Shown: positions 26,411 to 40,442 of the stretch, piece by piece
Layout: every line of letters begins with the position of its first letter
Position numbering within the stretch: the first letter of the stretch is position 1
Origin: Parus major
Taxonomy: Eukaryota > Chordata > Aves > Passeriformes > Paridae
Length of the DNA stretch: 64,000 bases
Assembly: GCF_001522545.3 (NCBI RefSeq)
Contig: NC_031799.1
Span: 39,943,265-40,007,264, forward strand
Reading direction: 5' to 3'
Notes under the pieces: model-generated
What the model was told of the DNA's origin: nothing
The model's input: the letters and a program-made list of their open reading frames with translations, nothing else
Databases searched by the model: none
Position numbers and translations under genes: made by a program

Positions 26411-28210
26411 GACTTGTGTAGATGAGCAAGGAACTCCAGTCACTACTCAGGCATTAAGCAGCAAATACACAGGGGATGGACACACTCAGGCCACTTGGCA
26501 CGAATATAGAGACTGTGCAAAGTGGAAATGAGACAAGGAATGTGGAATTTAATCTAGCCAAGGATGTCAAAGACAACAAGAAACACATCAAACACATCAG
26601 CAACAAAAGGAAAATGAAAGATAATGTGAGCCCATTACTAAATGGAAAGGGAACCCTGGTATCAGAGCACACAGAGAAGGCAAAGCTACTGAATGCCTTC
26701 TTTGCCTCACTGACAGGAAGGAAGGAAGTGCAGAAATGTGAAAGGAAGTGTGGAGGGAGGCGGGCAGGCAGGGAGGGAGGGAGGGAAGGGGGGGAGAGTT
26801 GTCTGAGGATTGCAAGAAAGCAAATGGCACCCCAGTCTTCAAAAATGACAAGAAGGAGCCACAGGAACTACCAGTCAGTCAGCCTCACTTCAGCCCCTAG
26901 AAAGGAGGCAGAGCACCTCATTCTGGAGGCCATCTCTGTCCACATGGGTGACAAGAAGGTGGTCAGGAGCAATCAGCATGGATTCACCAAAGGTAAGTCA
27001 TGTTTGACTAACCTGATTGCCTTCTAAATGAAGCAACTACCTGGGTGGATGAGCCTGGGTGTGGAGAGCCTTGGATATTGTCTACCTTGACTTCAGTAAG
27101 GCTTTCAACACTGTCCCCCACAACATCCTCAGAGGTACACTCAGGAAGTTTTGGCTGGATGAGTGGACAGGGAAGTGGATGGCAGATCACAGAGGGTTGT
27201 AACTAGTGTCACAGGATTTAGTTAGAGGTCTGTCATTAGTGGTGTCCCCCAAGGTTCCATAGTAGGATCCATTCATTGTTTACTTATTCATCAGTGACTT
27301 GGATGAAGGGACAGAGTAACATCTCAGCAAGTTTCCTGCTGACACAAAGCTGGGAGCAGTAGCCGATATCCCAGAGGGCCGTGCAGCCCTTCAGAGGGAC
27401 CTTGACAGGGAGGGAGATGGGCAGAGAAGAATTATTTGAAACTCAACAAAGGTAAAAGCAGGGTCCTGCACCTCGGGGGGAACAACCCCAGGCACCAGCA
27501 GAGGCTGGGGGTGACCTGCTGGGAAGCAGCTCTGTGGAGAAGGACCTGGGGTCCTGCTGGACAGCAACATGAGCCAGCAGTGTGTCCTGGGGGCCAAGAA
27601 GGCCAATGGTGGCCTGGGGTGCATTAGGAAGAGCATTGCCAGGAGATCAAGGGAGGTGATCCTGACCCTCTTCTCAGCCCTGGTAAAGCCCATCTGGAGT
27701 GCTGTTGTACTCCAATTCTGGCCTTCTCTGTACAAGAGAGATGTGGAGCTTCTGGAGGGGGTCCAGTGCAGGGCTACAAGGATAAATGATTAGATTAGGG
27801 AGCATGTCTCTTTTGAGGAAAGATTGAGAGAGCTGGGCCTGTTCAGCTGTGAGAAAAGACAACTGAGAGGGGACCTGATCAATGTTAGTATCTGAAGGAA
27901 GGATGCCAAGAGAATGGAAGTGCCAAGAGGACGGAGCCATGCTCTGCTCAGTGGTGCTGAGCAATAGGATGAGAGAGAGTGGGCAGAAACTGATGGACAG
28001 GAAGTTCCATCTGAAAACATGGAAGTGCGTTACTGCTTGTTACCAAGTACCAGAAAAGATTGTCCAGAGAGGGTGTGGAGTCTCCCTTACTGGAGATGTT
28101 CAAGAACCATCTGGACACAGTCCTGTGCCATGTGCTCTAGGATGACTCTGCTTGAGCATGGAGATTGGACCAGATCTGTGGTCCCTTTCAATGTGACCCA
28201 TTCTGTGATT
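26411..28210 (+). mobile_element. CR1 LINE copy, endonuclease-RT linker to 3' end (about 1.8 kb)
   Basis: An open frame at 26476-27027 keeps CR1 ORF2 linker and RT motifs, such as [15 protein letters not shown] and [18 protein letters not shown]. After 27027 the RT continues in shifted frames. An in-frame stop at 27317-27319 lies just before the active site, and the FADD-equivalent codons at 27331-27342 read FPAD. The 3' part ends near 28210 (TTTCAATGTGACCCATTCTG). It also carries a (GGAG)n-like purine tract at about 26750-26800. It cannot make an active protein. Confidence 0.92.
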
Positions 28211-30726
28211 GTTGTAATCTCAACAAAACCCAGTTCCAGGATATCAGGTTGAAAGCCTTCCACAAAGGTGATATGAGACCAAACCATGAGAACCAATGGT
28301 ATTTCCAAGTGAAGGGAAGTGTTCAACAACAATGTGCCTAAGGAAATTCACAATGGGGAAAAAAAAAATAGATGTGTTTTTCGTAATGATTAAAGTTAAA
28401 ACACTAATTAGAAGTCTTTCAAATTTTCTTACTAATAGGGGTATTAAGAATTAAGGTTGATCTCCTGGTTTTTTTCCTTCTGATGAGAGATAAATGTTGA
28501 CTGCTTTTCTCAAGGTCTTACGTAGCTGCCAGAAATGAAATTCATGGAAAGTATTCATATACACATTACAGATATGAAAGCAGGCCCTCCTAACAACTCC
28601 TTGGAGGAAGTCTCTCCAGAGACCTAAGTGATCATGATCTATCCCTTACATATATCTGGCTGACATTGTGCTCATAGATGGCAGTGGTGGGATAGATGTT
28701 GCTGGGGAAGCTGGCCAGTTACAATACAATCAGCGAGAAAAACACTTGATCTTGCAGATGTCAATTGCAAGAGAAACTAGATCAAGCCCAAAATGCAGGA
28801 TTTTTCTTAATCACTTCACAAACCAGCTCCAACTGCTTTCCAAACTCATGGGCCTCCAGAAAGAGACACTAATCAAAATTACACTTTTGGCTTGAATTGT
28901 TAGAAAGACAGGATGCTCATCTTCTGGGGGAAAAAAAAAACAAACAAACCACCTCCCTCTAGATTTGTATGCGTTCTCAGAAAAATATCATCAAATTCAC
29001 TCAGCAGAAGGGAATAAACCAGTTTTGTTGTTTCTCACAGCTACTGTAAAATCTTATTCCTCTAGAAACCAGACACAAAATAACCAATACAAAAAACCAC
29101 TGCAGTCTGGAAAATACTGTAGGTTGATGGTTTGGTGGGACATTTATTCACAGGTGTATCATCTCTTGTTCAAGAATAAAACAGGCAGTAAAGAAGTACA
29201 GTTTGAAAAGCTTTCAAACGACTGTGTAATGCACTGGTCACTCTGGAAGACATTATGTTTGGGCCTGGAAAAATCTCAACCATCCCAATGTCATTCTTAC
29301 TGTCAGTCAAATTACCACTCTCTATATGCAGACAGCAAGAGCTATTTACTCTGTTTAACTGTGTAGTTAATACCATGCAAAAAGCATCAAATCTAACTTA
29401 GAAAACAGATGGAAAATATTTATATGCTTTGTATTTATAGTTTATATTAGTGGCTGACTGTTTCATGATTTTATGATAACATACTAAAATAATAACTATG
29501 ATAAACGTAGGTCTTACTGTTAGCACTACTATTAGCAGTGTCAGAGAATTTCCATTCTTTTTATTATCTTTTCAGTTAACTTGTCTCACATTATTTTGAA
29601 GATCCCGGGTTGAGCAGAAAAGCACAAAGAATAATTAAGTCTCCTAATCTTTGATGATACTCAGGATGAACAAAGCAGACCTTAATGTAGACAAAAAGAG
29701 CTATTTTGCAGCTTCTGTCATCCTAAAGATTTACAAAAATACCTCAAATATCTTGAAAATACTCCCAGAATAACTATACAGTATATTATTGAACACAATT
29801 TCTAAATTCAACACAAAAGTCTTTCTTGACTAGAGGAAAGAAAGGGATATTTTTCCCATCTAAATGAGAAAATTGCAAGAGACAAAGGGACAGGTGATTC
29901 CTAAATTTTGTCTTAAAATTCACATCACTGTGATAAAATTAATTCCTGATTTCACTGAAACCTCGGGAGGAATGAAAGTGGTGAATGTGGCAGTTTCAAA
30001 AGCTATCTTCCAATAAAAATATTTAAAAAAATAATCTTTCCTTTAACAAAAATAACACCTAAGACAAGATCAAAAGCAAAACAATTGCTACTTTTGCATT
30101 GCAACATCAGAGAATTATTTGTGGCTATAATAAAATCCAAAATGCATCAATACTGACAAATCTATGAAAAATATTTCAAGATTAATTCCATGTTGCTCTC
30201 ATTTTACTACATTGCATGTATTAGAAGGAACAATATAATACTTTCATCTGGAACAGATAAAGATGTACACTGACAGGCAGGATTCCTAAAATATTCACAC
30301 CTTCACTCAAGTTACATACTGTGAGAGTTTATGAGTTCAATAAAGTATTGTTTGCATGAAATTTATACTTAAGTAAAGAATTAGGTAAATAGGTGTGAAC
30401 TCTGGTATTCGATTTCAAGTGTGAATGCATGCCTGAATTTTTCCAGGCACAGTAAAGAGCCAGCCCTCAAAAGCAAGCCATGAAAGGTAACAGGTAGTTT
30501 GTAGACATCAATTTCACATCTTCCAGAGTTTCACAATTACAAACTTAATCTGGATTATGGAAGGTACAGAATATCTCCTAAATTGCTCCCAGATAAATCA
30601 GTTCCATCAGCACCACTAACATCCACAAAACGAATATTAACTTAAAGCAAGTGCTTCTGAAATTTCAATTTCCACAAAAACCCTTAACTAGTTACAGGAA
30701 ATCTTTGGCAGAGCAATAGTGCCAGG

Positions 30727-30790
30727 AAAAAAACAAAAACAAACAAACAAACAAAAAACAAACAAAAAACCAAACAACAACAAAAAAAGC
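30727..30790. repeat. (CAAA)n low-complexity tract
   Basis: Repeated CAAA and CAAAAAA units on the plus strand in otherwise unique sequence. Confidence 0.9.
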
Positions 30791-33700
30791 CACCATAAAA
30801 ACAATATAAACCATTTTCAGTCATAAATTAATTTACTTTTGATCATTTCAATACATTCAGCAAATAAATTTTAAGCAGTAATACAGGTGCAAACAACTAA
30901 TATGAAGTAAGCAAACCCTTCCAGGCCTTCAAAAAATGTTGCTGACGAAGTCAGCATTTCCAAAAGAGATAAAGGGGGGTTTCCCTCCTTATCAATGTAT
31001 AATTGCATCTTTACCCTACCTATGTGGAAAAAAATTCCCACTATTTGTTCTTTCAGAATTTTACCTCAGGACAGTCAGGAAGCCCAGGTCCTCAGATATG
31101 ACTTGTCACAGTGGAAAAGCTATGAATATACTAATGTTTTATTAACTTTGGGTTTGTGTAATACAAGGATATCAGCCCCTAAAATGGGATGCCTTTGCCA
31201 CAGAATCCAGCCCAGAAACCAGACTTCAATCAATGCAAAGGATCTTATGAATTCAGCAATTTTCTACCCTTGAGGGAGGCCAGAGAAGAAAAACTCCTCC
31301 TCTCAGGAGCTGCTATCATCTCTCACACAGGACCAAAACAAAATGTTACCCAGGAGAGAATTTGTTGCCTGGTGCTTCCCCTGCTTCCCATGCATTAGGT
31401 GGACACAGCTTCAAGAGAAGCTGTTCGTGCACACTGCAAGCTTGTGCTCATTCCTTCATCAGAACTCTGACATGACCACAGCAAAGGTGCTGAAGACCCC
31501 GTCCCTTACCTTTAATAATGAAGCAGGTTCACCTGGGCTCATGAGGCGTGCATGCCACACTCTCAACCTGCTGACACAGACTTTTTAATTAAGCTGTGCT
31601 AAAAAGATTGCACAGCTCAGTAAAATACATCCTGTCCACACACAGCCCAGATGATAGGCTCTCTTCTTTATCCTGTATTTACACTATGTGGAAATGTATT
31701 TTTGAAACTGCAATCAATACCAGTCCTTTAGAATTTAGCTCTAATAGGGAGTATTATAGAGAAAAAAAAAATCAGAAGATAATGGCATATTAAATCTTAT
31801 CTCAGAAAAGCAGAATAGTGGTTTTATTAATGAGAAATATTAGAGCGGGAGGGCAGAAGGAACTACTGAAAGTTACTGCTATGATCCTACGTTCTATGCC
31901 ATGGCAGAGGCCATGAACCTAAGGGCTCGCTTTAATTAAAGAACCTAAAAAAAACCCTAAATCTCAAACAAATTGAACAGAAAATACCCTGTACTGGCTA
32001 CTGTGCTGTTCCATTACTTTATTGCTGTTGGTGACAGTTTTAATTTTAAATCTGAATACATCTAATTTCAACTCCCAAAACTTGGGGTTTCTTTTATATT
32101 CTCACATATTTCTTAGAAGATATCTGTCCTTTCTCAGATATCTGCAAATCACAATTCATTCTCTTTCTCTTTTGCCAGACAAATATTTCCTGCAGTCTCT
32201 CAATTTACAGGAAACTTTTTCCTTTCTTGACTGTTCACTGAATTTTCCCAGACTTGGCAACTTCTGTTTTGAATTTTGCACATTCAAAAATGATACAACA
32301 TTCTGAAAAAAGTTGCTCTAGAGCTAAATACAAAAGTAGCCTGTCTTCTGGTTTTCTTTTCATGTATCTCTGATACACTCTGCAGTTTAGTTCAAATAAT
32401 TAGGGAAATGCAATCAAAGTTGTTAGTAATAATATGATGCAGAATCCGAATGAAGTGTTCTTCATGGGCATTATTAAAATTATGGTTTACACTCTAGCCA
32501 ATAACTTGTTCATTTTTAAGTATCACAGATTACAGTGAAAAGAAAAAAAAAACTTAATCCCAGTACTTTGAACTCCTAGTGTCTGGTTTGGTTTTGGATT
32601 TGGTTTTGCTTTTTGCGGGGGAATGGGGGTTTGAAGTTTTTTGAAGTTTTGTGGAATTACTCTTACTAAGAAAAGAATGCAGCTATTCTCAAAAGATCTT
32701 TATTATTAACATATAACTCACAACCTTTATAAGATAGTCTGGTGCACTGTAATAGTAATGAAGAAAAACCTGCTGTATTGCATGCATGTGTGCTCAGCTG
32801 CAAGTGAGAAATAAAACAATCCTTAGAAATGCAAAAGCACAGAGGAAGTATTAAACAATCTGAGATGTTGAAGAGATTGTAAATAAATAAAATGGAAAAT
32901 GGTTAGTCATATCTGAAGATGTCATTGAAAATTTCCAATAATTTATTAGCTGGTAAGTTTTCTGCCTCAAGCCAAGAAAATTAAATTTTCTAAGTCTCAT
33001 ATTTTCATGTTGAAAACCAGGAGAACAAGAAGAAAAATATTTCTTTACCAGGTACAGCAAACAGTTTACTGCAGAGGGGAGGCAAAGGAAAGTTTTTAAA
33101 TAAGATTTGATATTACTGAAATCTACTCAGAAACTGATCGGGTGCAGTCAAGCGAGTGTGAAATGATAAGACCATCTGAACCAATTATATTTCACAGAAT
33201 TGACAGCCACTAACATAATTTTGAACATTGGAACCAGTTTGCTCATATAACTAATGCCTGCTGTTGAGGTCTGTATTTCAATAAAGCAAATGTGCAAATG
33301 GCATGGTTCCTGTTAGAAAAGAGTCTTCCATCAAGTTAAGTAGCTGCACAACAAAATCCAGATAGCTATCATTCAACATCATTTTCTCATCTGTTTAAAT
33401 TCTTGTTGCAGTAAACAAGACAAAAAGTGTTAGAGGTTCAGAAATTACCAGGATTTCTTGTTTTTATTCCATTTGCTAGCCTTTCCAAGATAATGTCTAC
33501 AAAAAACATCATTAATAATCATCATCATCATCATTAGAGTTAAAAAAACCCTGAAAAAATCCAGAAATATTATAGAAATAGAACTATACTATAATGTGGA
33601 CTTCTCTGAGAACAGCATCTATAGAGGACACACTCTCTAGGCAATTTTGATAATTTATTAATTAGAAGAACTCTTATTGCCACACTGCCATTCCTGTTTT

Positions 33701-35289
33701 TTTAAAGAAACCCAGATGAACACCCACATAATAGTAGAGAACTACAGTTGGTGTCAAAACAGTAATAGACATTTGTCATTAATAAATTAGCAGCATTCAA
33801 CATTTAATTACCATAATTCCACATATTTTATTGTTCCTGTTGGCCCAGCTCTTTGCCAAAACTGAGCATGTCATTTTTGCTAAGATACTTCCAGCAAACT
33901 CCTCATTCTTTCAGCAACCTCTCAAAACAAAATCTTTTCATGACCTCCCTGATTAGCTCCCATGTCACCATTTCAGAGAAGGTGCTGCCTTAGGGACCTG
34001 TCAGAGGAGAAAAAATAGAAACTCAACATACTAATTTAGCATTAGTAATCTTTTTTGCAGCTGCAATGATCTGGAGAGAACTAAATTACAAGGTATTGGG
34101 TATCAAAGGGTGACTAGATTTGCTATTTTCTGATGATACAAAACTCCTCCAGCCTGTAATAGCAAATTTTGCCCAGCACACCACTTTTAGAGTGTAATTT
34201 AGCGACACATTGTTTAGGCTTGATCTCTTTTGTGGTCTGTTCCATGAGATCAGACAGTTTTAACTTCAAAAAACCTGGAGTATGTGTCTCAGTTTTAAGT
34301 GCTGCTACAGTTTGAGATCATTAGCATAGATTTTTTAGACATACTCAGAAAAAAAAAATAAAAACAAATCCCAGCATCTAAAAATAAAGAAAATTTTTAC
34401 CTCAGGTATCCTGGTGTCAGAAAAAATCTTTGTGATTATTATAAATTAAGCCAATTTTTAATATTAGAAAATAGAGTTATATTATTTTAGTAAGAAAGCT
34501 TTTCTATCACTGCAGTAAAAATCTTCCCTCCTTAATGCTTATGCAGGAAGAAAAGCATACTTTTCACAATTTGAGCTCCAGCTTGCTCCCTTTGTTTCTC
34601 AGAGAGCATTACCCAAAAATTTATCCAGCACAGAAAGACATCTACTCACTTAACAGTTTCCTGAAGAAAACGTTTCATTAACCTTTTAAAAGGAACAGTT
34701 CCTCCTAAGAGAGAAGGCATGTTTCAGATTAAAGGACAGAGAGAGCCCATAATCGAAAGAGTTTTCATATTAAAGATTGGTTGGCAGGCATCAATAGCAT
34801 GAAAACCCAAGAAATACAAAAGTAATTAAAAACCAAAAACTCAGCCTTCTTGCTAGCATCCCAATTGTAGCCAAACTCCACTAGACAAATTGCTGGCTGC
34901 AAGCCACCTTTTATTTTCAGATAAAAGCTTGCTATGTCTAATGTACGGTTGTGCTTTTCACATATCTATTCCCTTTAAAGGTAGCAATTTTCTCAAAGCA
35001 GGGGAATATTCATGTGTAGAGGAGTCCTTTAGTAGCTGACTCCAGTCACTGTGCCCCAGATTTCCCCCTGTACTCAGGGGGTGCTGGGCCACCACTATGG
35101 GCCAGCAAAGAATTGCACTCTGTGGAATGATTTGCTCTCTATGCTGAACTTACTCCATGCTGAAGCTGACCTCAAGACATTCTCCTTCTGAACCTCTGCT
35201 TTCTAAAGGTCTCTGTTTAAATGATTCTTTCTTTTCCTCTTAACAGTTTCGTCTTTGCCAAGGCCTTGTTCTTTACTTATTTCTGAAGT

Positions 35290-35304
35290 TACCAGATGGC
35301 AGCA
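35290..35304 (+). promoter_or_regulatory. CTCF-like core motif
   Basis: TACCAGATGGCAGCA matches the ..CCAGATGGCAGC form of the CTCF core except at the 5' side. It lies in the repeat-poor intergenic block downstream of MFSD14B. Confidence 0.25.
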
Positions 35305-37264
35305 TTGACTAAAGTAAGAAAAGCTAACACAAGGCCTGAATGTACACAGGACTATTTGCATACTGAACAAATGGCAAACAACATGTTTCCAAAAGTCTTA
35401 CAGACATAACAATCTCAAAACTCTTCATGCAATAAATGTACACAAAATAATTTCTGTCACTAGCATTATTTCTTTTCCACAATCCTCTCAGAATTGAAAG
35501 CAGGGGTTTATTTTGCCTTTTTATTCCCCAGTCTGGCCTTTTCCAGGATAAAATATATGACTTTACAGTGCAAAACACTGAGAGTGGTTTCTGGATTTTT
35601 TTTAATTCATTTGTGAATTCATTTGAAGTGCTTCATTCACTTACATTTTTTTCATATTACAAAATAATAGATTCTGACCACTGAGCTTCATACATGTGTG
35701 AGACTCCATCTACTTGCAAGTAAGAGACCTAGTAGCACTAAAAGAGTGCAGTGAATAATGGCAGTGGGTGTATCTGGTGCATGAGCAGAGAAGTGTAGTC
35801 AGCTTGTTCTGCCATTGGTAGCCATCCTCAACACCCTGAATTTTTGAGCAGCTTTAATTGTTTGTCTCCCTTGATTAATAGTTGAAGGAGACATGAAGTT
35901 ATGCTTTAGAAAATAAAGGATAGTGGATAGGCAGGAAATAATACAATTTTAAGACATCTGAATGTGAGGAAAAGTCACTTGAAATAAGTGCAATGAAGGA
36001 CATCTACACTGAAGTTTCAAAGAGGTGACAACAGGCTATTTGCAGATCATTATATAAGCTTCATTTTTAACATCCTTCATCATCTGAAGTAAGTGAAAGA
36101 CATTTAAAATCAAAATTAAAACTAAAAACACTGAATTGGAGAAACAAAAGAAATCCTATAAGCAAAGGTTATTACTTTAGAAACTATTTCTGTCCACTGC
36201 CCTTCCTATTTTCTTGCTAATCTGCACTGGAGACTGAGAGGAGAAATATTCAGAAGTACCCAGCCCCACTGAAATCCAATTTCTTTTTCTATTTTTAAAA
36301 TTAAAGGTCTTGAGTCAAACCATGATGTATTATGCAATGAATCTGTAACAGGAAGAGCTGTATAACATTGCCAGCTAGTGGTCACTTGACTTCAGAGCAC
36401 AATAATTCAATTCTAGCACAGTTTAAATATTTTTGAAATGCAATAAAACCTTTTATAGTTGTAGCTTAAGAAGATGACAAATAAATTGCAAACATATTTC
36501 AGTACCTTAGCCATCAGAACATAAAATTCTGCATGAAGGTAACATTTAGCTCATGAATATGCTATTCCTTCATTTATGTTTCTTTTTCCACTTGAAAAGT
36601 GCATGAAATTTTTAAGTTCATACCAGCACTGATTCCAATGGTGCAGGTAACATATCTTCATTAAGGTTGTTTAACTTTACTATATAATCTCTAAGCTGTA
36701 TCTTCTAACACCTGGATAATAATATGCTGGGGTTTTTTTACAATTGTTGCTGCTATAGACTGCTTATTCATTAGAAGTGAGCTTTCACAAAGGCACATAC
36801 ATCAGCAAAACAAACATGTAATGGATACAAAAGAGACTAAGAAAATTCCAGAACCTGCATTTGTAATAACACATGCATTTATAATAATTGCACTTACAAT
36901 ATTAATGATGCATCTTTCTGAATTCTCTCTGCAGTCTAAGGTCTGGATTCAAGCAAGTTGTTTAATGAACATATAAAGGGGCATGAACACCAAGTAATGC
37001 ATGATACACAGTACAGGAGAGAAAAGGAGGAGAGAAAGAATGGATCTTAACATAAATGTCATGTCCTGCAAAAACATATACACTTAAATGTTTCTATAGA
37101 TAGCTTCACTAGCTACACTACAAAAATTAAGTCAGTTGGCATTTGTGTGTCAGTATGTAAAGGTCATAGAGCAGAATATACATTCGGGAAGCCAACATTT
37201 CCTTCAGGCTAACATAAGAAAAAATGGAAAATTTAGGGAATTATAAAAGAAATTAAAAGCAAGC

Positions 37265-37282
37265 GGATGATGATGATGATGT
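37265..37282. repeat. (GAT)n microsatellite
   Basis: About five to six GAT units. A similar short (ATC)n tract lies at about 33517-33535. Confidence 0.85.
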
Positions 37283-39735
37283 AAACAGCTGTCACCAAAG
37301 AGTTCATATTAAGTCATTGTTGGCCTTAATGTGTTAAATGTTTGTCATCATTTGCAGCCAGTTTTAAAATTGCACTTTTCACACTTGGATCAGAATTGGG
37401 AGCAATCATCCCCTTGCAAGAAATCTGTGTTAATTCATCCTGCCCTGCAGACAGATCTGTTGTGTGGATTTCATTTCTGAGCTGGCTGTGGTTATGGAGC
37501 CCACACAGTTCAGAATGAGAGCGCACCGTGCTCGTGCTGGCAGTGTTGCACCAGCAGGACCAATCTGGTTTTGCCTGTAAAGGACTGGGCAAATATATCC
37601 TAAAATCAATCTGTTTAAGGTCCTTCCAGCCTCATGGCACCATTCTGCAAAGATTTACATGCCCATTTAATTTTATTCTGACTTCAGCAGGACTAGTCAT
37701 GGATAGGTACAAGCATAGCAGGCAGCTTTGCAAATGACTCTGAGAGTCGGGATAATTCCAAGGTGTGACCTGAGATACTGAGTCTGAGGGCCAAGTCTTC
37801 AGTTGTCTGGAAAATTGTGCAGCCATTAAAATTCATGTGAGGACTATCCCTAGAGGAAAAGATCTGGCAACAAAGGCAGAGACCTACCAAGGAGGCCTTA
37901 CTCAGAATCCTTTAAAATTATCCACTACTTACAGTGGAAGACCTAATTTAGAAGATGTCTTTAGAAAGAGGAGAGAAGGCAGATTTCACCTTTTAATCTG
38001 AAAGAGGGGTTTAAAAAGGCAAAAGGAAATTTGTTCCCTTTAGACCAAATCCACACCAGCTACTTCAGAGCAGTTTTGAAGCCCTTCTGTTAACTGACCC
38101 TACTGAACAGTTTGCTTTCACAGGATGGTTTTCCTGTACACTGGACAAGTGCCTTCGGCATTGCAATTAGTCTCTGTTTCACAACAAAGTCCAGCGAGCC
38201 TTTAAACATTTCATCTTTAGATATCTGCAATCTACCTGTGTGGTGGAGACTTTTGGCATAGGGGATCAAGCTAGATGAAACTCAGAGCAAATCCCCTGAG
38301 CAGCAAATGTATAAAAAAACCAAAGTCCAGAACCAGCTTCCAAATACCAGTCTGTTTCTGATGTACCATATAATGAAGATATAAAAATAGGTACTGAGTA
38401 AACAAAGCTCTTTTTACATTGTAAGTCACAATTAACAGAACACAGGTCTTCAAAGACACAGGCATAATTTGTTAACAAATTATTTAATCAGCCTCGGGAG
38501 TGCCAGGTACTCTGCATCCCAGGATTCTGATGGCACAAGCAGACTCTTCCTGTCAGGCACTGAAGTTAATAACTCTAGACGGGCTGTAGTCATCCCAACA
38601 AGTGTCCAGGGATTACTTAGATTTTCCTAGCCAACATAATGCACTGCAGAGCTCATCCCGTTCAAGTTCTCAGATTCTCCTTCAATACTTCCAAAAGTCC
38701 CCACCTGCTGGGAAATGCATGTTTTCACACTACATATTCAGGCTCTTCTATCAGCGACTGGCACATATCCTCCTCCAGCCAAAGGATGCTCTGCAGCTCC
38801 AGCTTCCCCTGAGTCACAGCTGGCAGCCTTGGTAGTGCTATGATCCAGTTCTGTACATCACGGTTTTTTCCCCCATTTCCAGTGAGAGGAAGTTTATGGT
38901 TTTGCTTTCTTGCCAAAAAGGTATTGGCAGCACTTTTTCAGCTAACTTGATAGTTTCTAAGCAGCTTGTGTAGGAGCACTTTAAGGCTGACAGTCTTACA
39001 GTTCCAATGCTGTCCATGACTGCAAAAGTACATTTGTCACCTCTTGGATCATTCTATGCTGTGCCTCCACTGGGCAATTTTTACAATGTTTTATATAATC
39101 CCCTCCACAAGCTTCAACTCTCTACAGTACAAAAACTGTGACCAGCCAAAGCCTCATTAATCTCTACTTCCACTTTTCCCTCTCTGTCCCACATAAACCA
39201 CTACCTGATCAGGCATTTATTCTCCTCCTTCCAGCAATTACTACCTTCAATACACAGATACATGCTTTATCTTTTTTTTAAATAATTAGAATTTCTGTTG
39301 ATGTATGCTTCACTTTTGTGCAGAAAGCAGCATTTCTAAATTTTCTGTAATGCAACTGCACATCTAGATCATCTGACCAAGATAAAGGAAAGACACTAAA
39401 ACCAAACTTTGTAGCATTGCCACCAATGCAAGAAATGATCCTCAGATAGACTTGCTTCTTGGTAGCACCACTTGCCTTTGTCAACACAAAGAAAAGTGCT
39501 CTCCAGTTGCTACCCACTCTACTAAAATGCCATCAGTCATGGCAAGGCTTTTGACTCACTCCTATATTTCTGAGAGTTAATGTAGCAAAATTTAATGCTA
39601 GATGTTATGGAAGAGGGAAGTGATTTCATTAAACAAAATTATCTCAAATACACTGTGCATGCAGTTGCATTCTGTGAAGTACCAAGGTATGATTTCTCTT
39701 TTTCTTTTACAGGTTGGGGATGAACAGATCAAAAG

Positions 39736-40442
39736 CAGCCCTGTGCGGAGGGTTTGGGGGTGCTGGTGGGTGAGAGGCTGGACATGACCCAGCCATGGGC
39801 ACTCCCAGCCCAGAGAGCCAAACGTGTCCTGGGCTGCATCCAGAGCAGTGTGGGCAGCAGGGGAGGGAGGGGATTCTGTCCCTCTGCTCTGCTCTGGTGA
39901 GAGCTCACCTGGAACCCTGCATCCAGCTCTGGGGCCTCCAACAGGACAGGACAGCTCTCACAGGAAGGACATTGACGTACCTTTAGAGTAAGGCAGAGGA
40001 GGCCATCAAGCTGATCAGAAGGATGGAGCACCTCTCCTATGAGGAAAGGCCAAGAGAACTGGGATTGTTCAACATGGAGAGGAGAAGGCTCCAAGGTACT
40101 CAGTCACAGCCTTTCAGTACCTAAAGGAAGCCTTACAAGGAAGGTGGAAAGTGACAATTTGCAGGAGCATGCAGTGACAGGACAAGGGGGAATGCCTTCA
40201 AACTGAAAGACTGCAGGTTTTGATTAGACACTAGGAAGAAATTCCAGGGGAATGGTAAGCACTGTAACAGGTTGTCCACAGAAGATGTGGATGCCCCATC
40301 CTTGGAAGTGCTCAAGGCAAGGTTGGATGAAGCATTGAGCAACCTGGCCCAGTACAAGTGTCCCTGCCCTTGGTAGGCAATTTGGAATTTGATGATCTTT
40401 AATGTCCCACTCAAGTCATTCCATGATTCTAGAGTTCTATGA
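39736..40442 (+). mobile_element. CR1 LINE fragment, 3' part (about 700 bp)
   Basis: The fragment begins abruptly at the GCAGCCCTGTG segment and runs through GAGAGGCTGGACATGACCCA, GGATGGAGCACCTCTCCTAT, AGCATTGAGCAACCTGGCCC and a TCATTCCATGATTCTAGAG tail. It is 5'-truncated. Its first 200 bp are nearly identical to the copy at 21195-21932 but the rest is not. Confidence 0.92.

Larger units (their letters stand above)
28211..39735. other. Long repeat-poor intergenic block
   Basis: About 11.5 kb in which I recognised no CR1 or LTR, only simple tracts, a CTCF-like site at 35290 and one possible ancient repeat at 37600-37705. No exon was recognised. This is the best place in the window to look for conserved non-coding elements. 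Confidence 0.6.

Noticed and set aside
26476..27027. 183-codon open frame as a host gene
   Set aside because: It carries CR1 ORF2 motifs ([29 protein letters not shown]), so it is a retrotransposon remnant.
31596..33060. Small open frames as micropeptide genes
   Set aside because: Composition and length fit chance in AT-rich DNA, with no family similarity or splice pattern.
36366..36385. Third CTCF-like site (GCCAGCTAGTGGTCAC)
   Set aside because: It mismatches the core at a key G position, so it is too weak to call.
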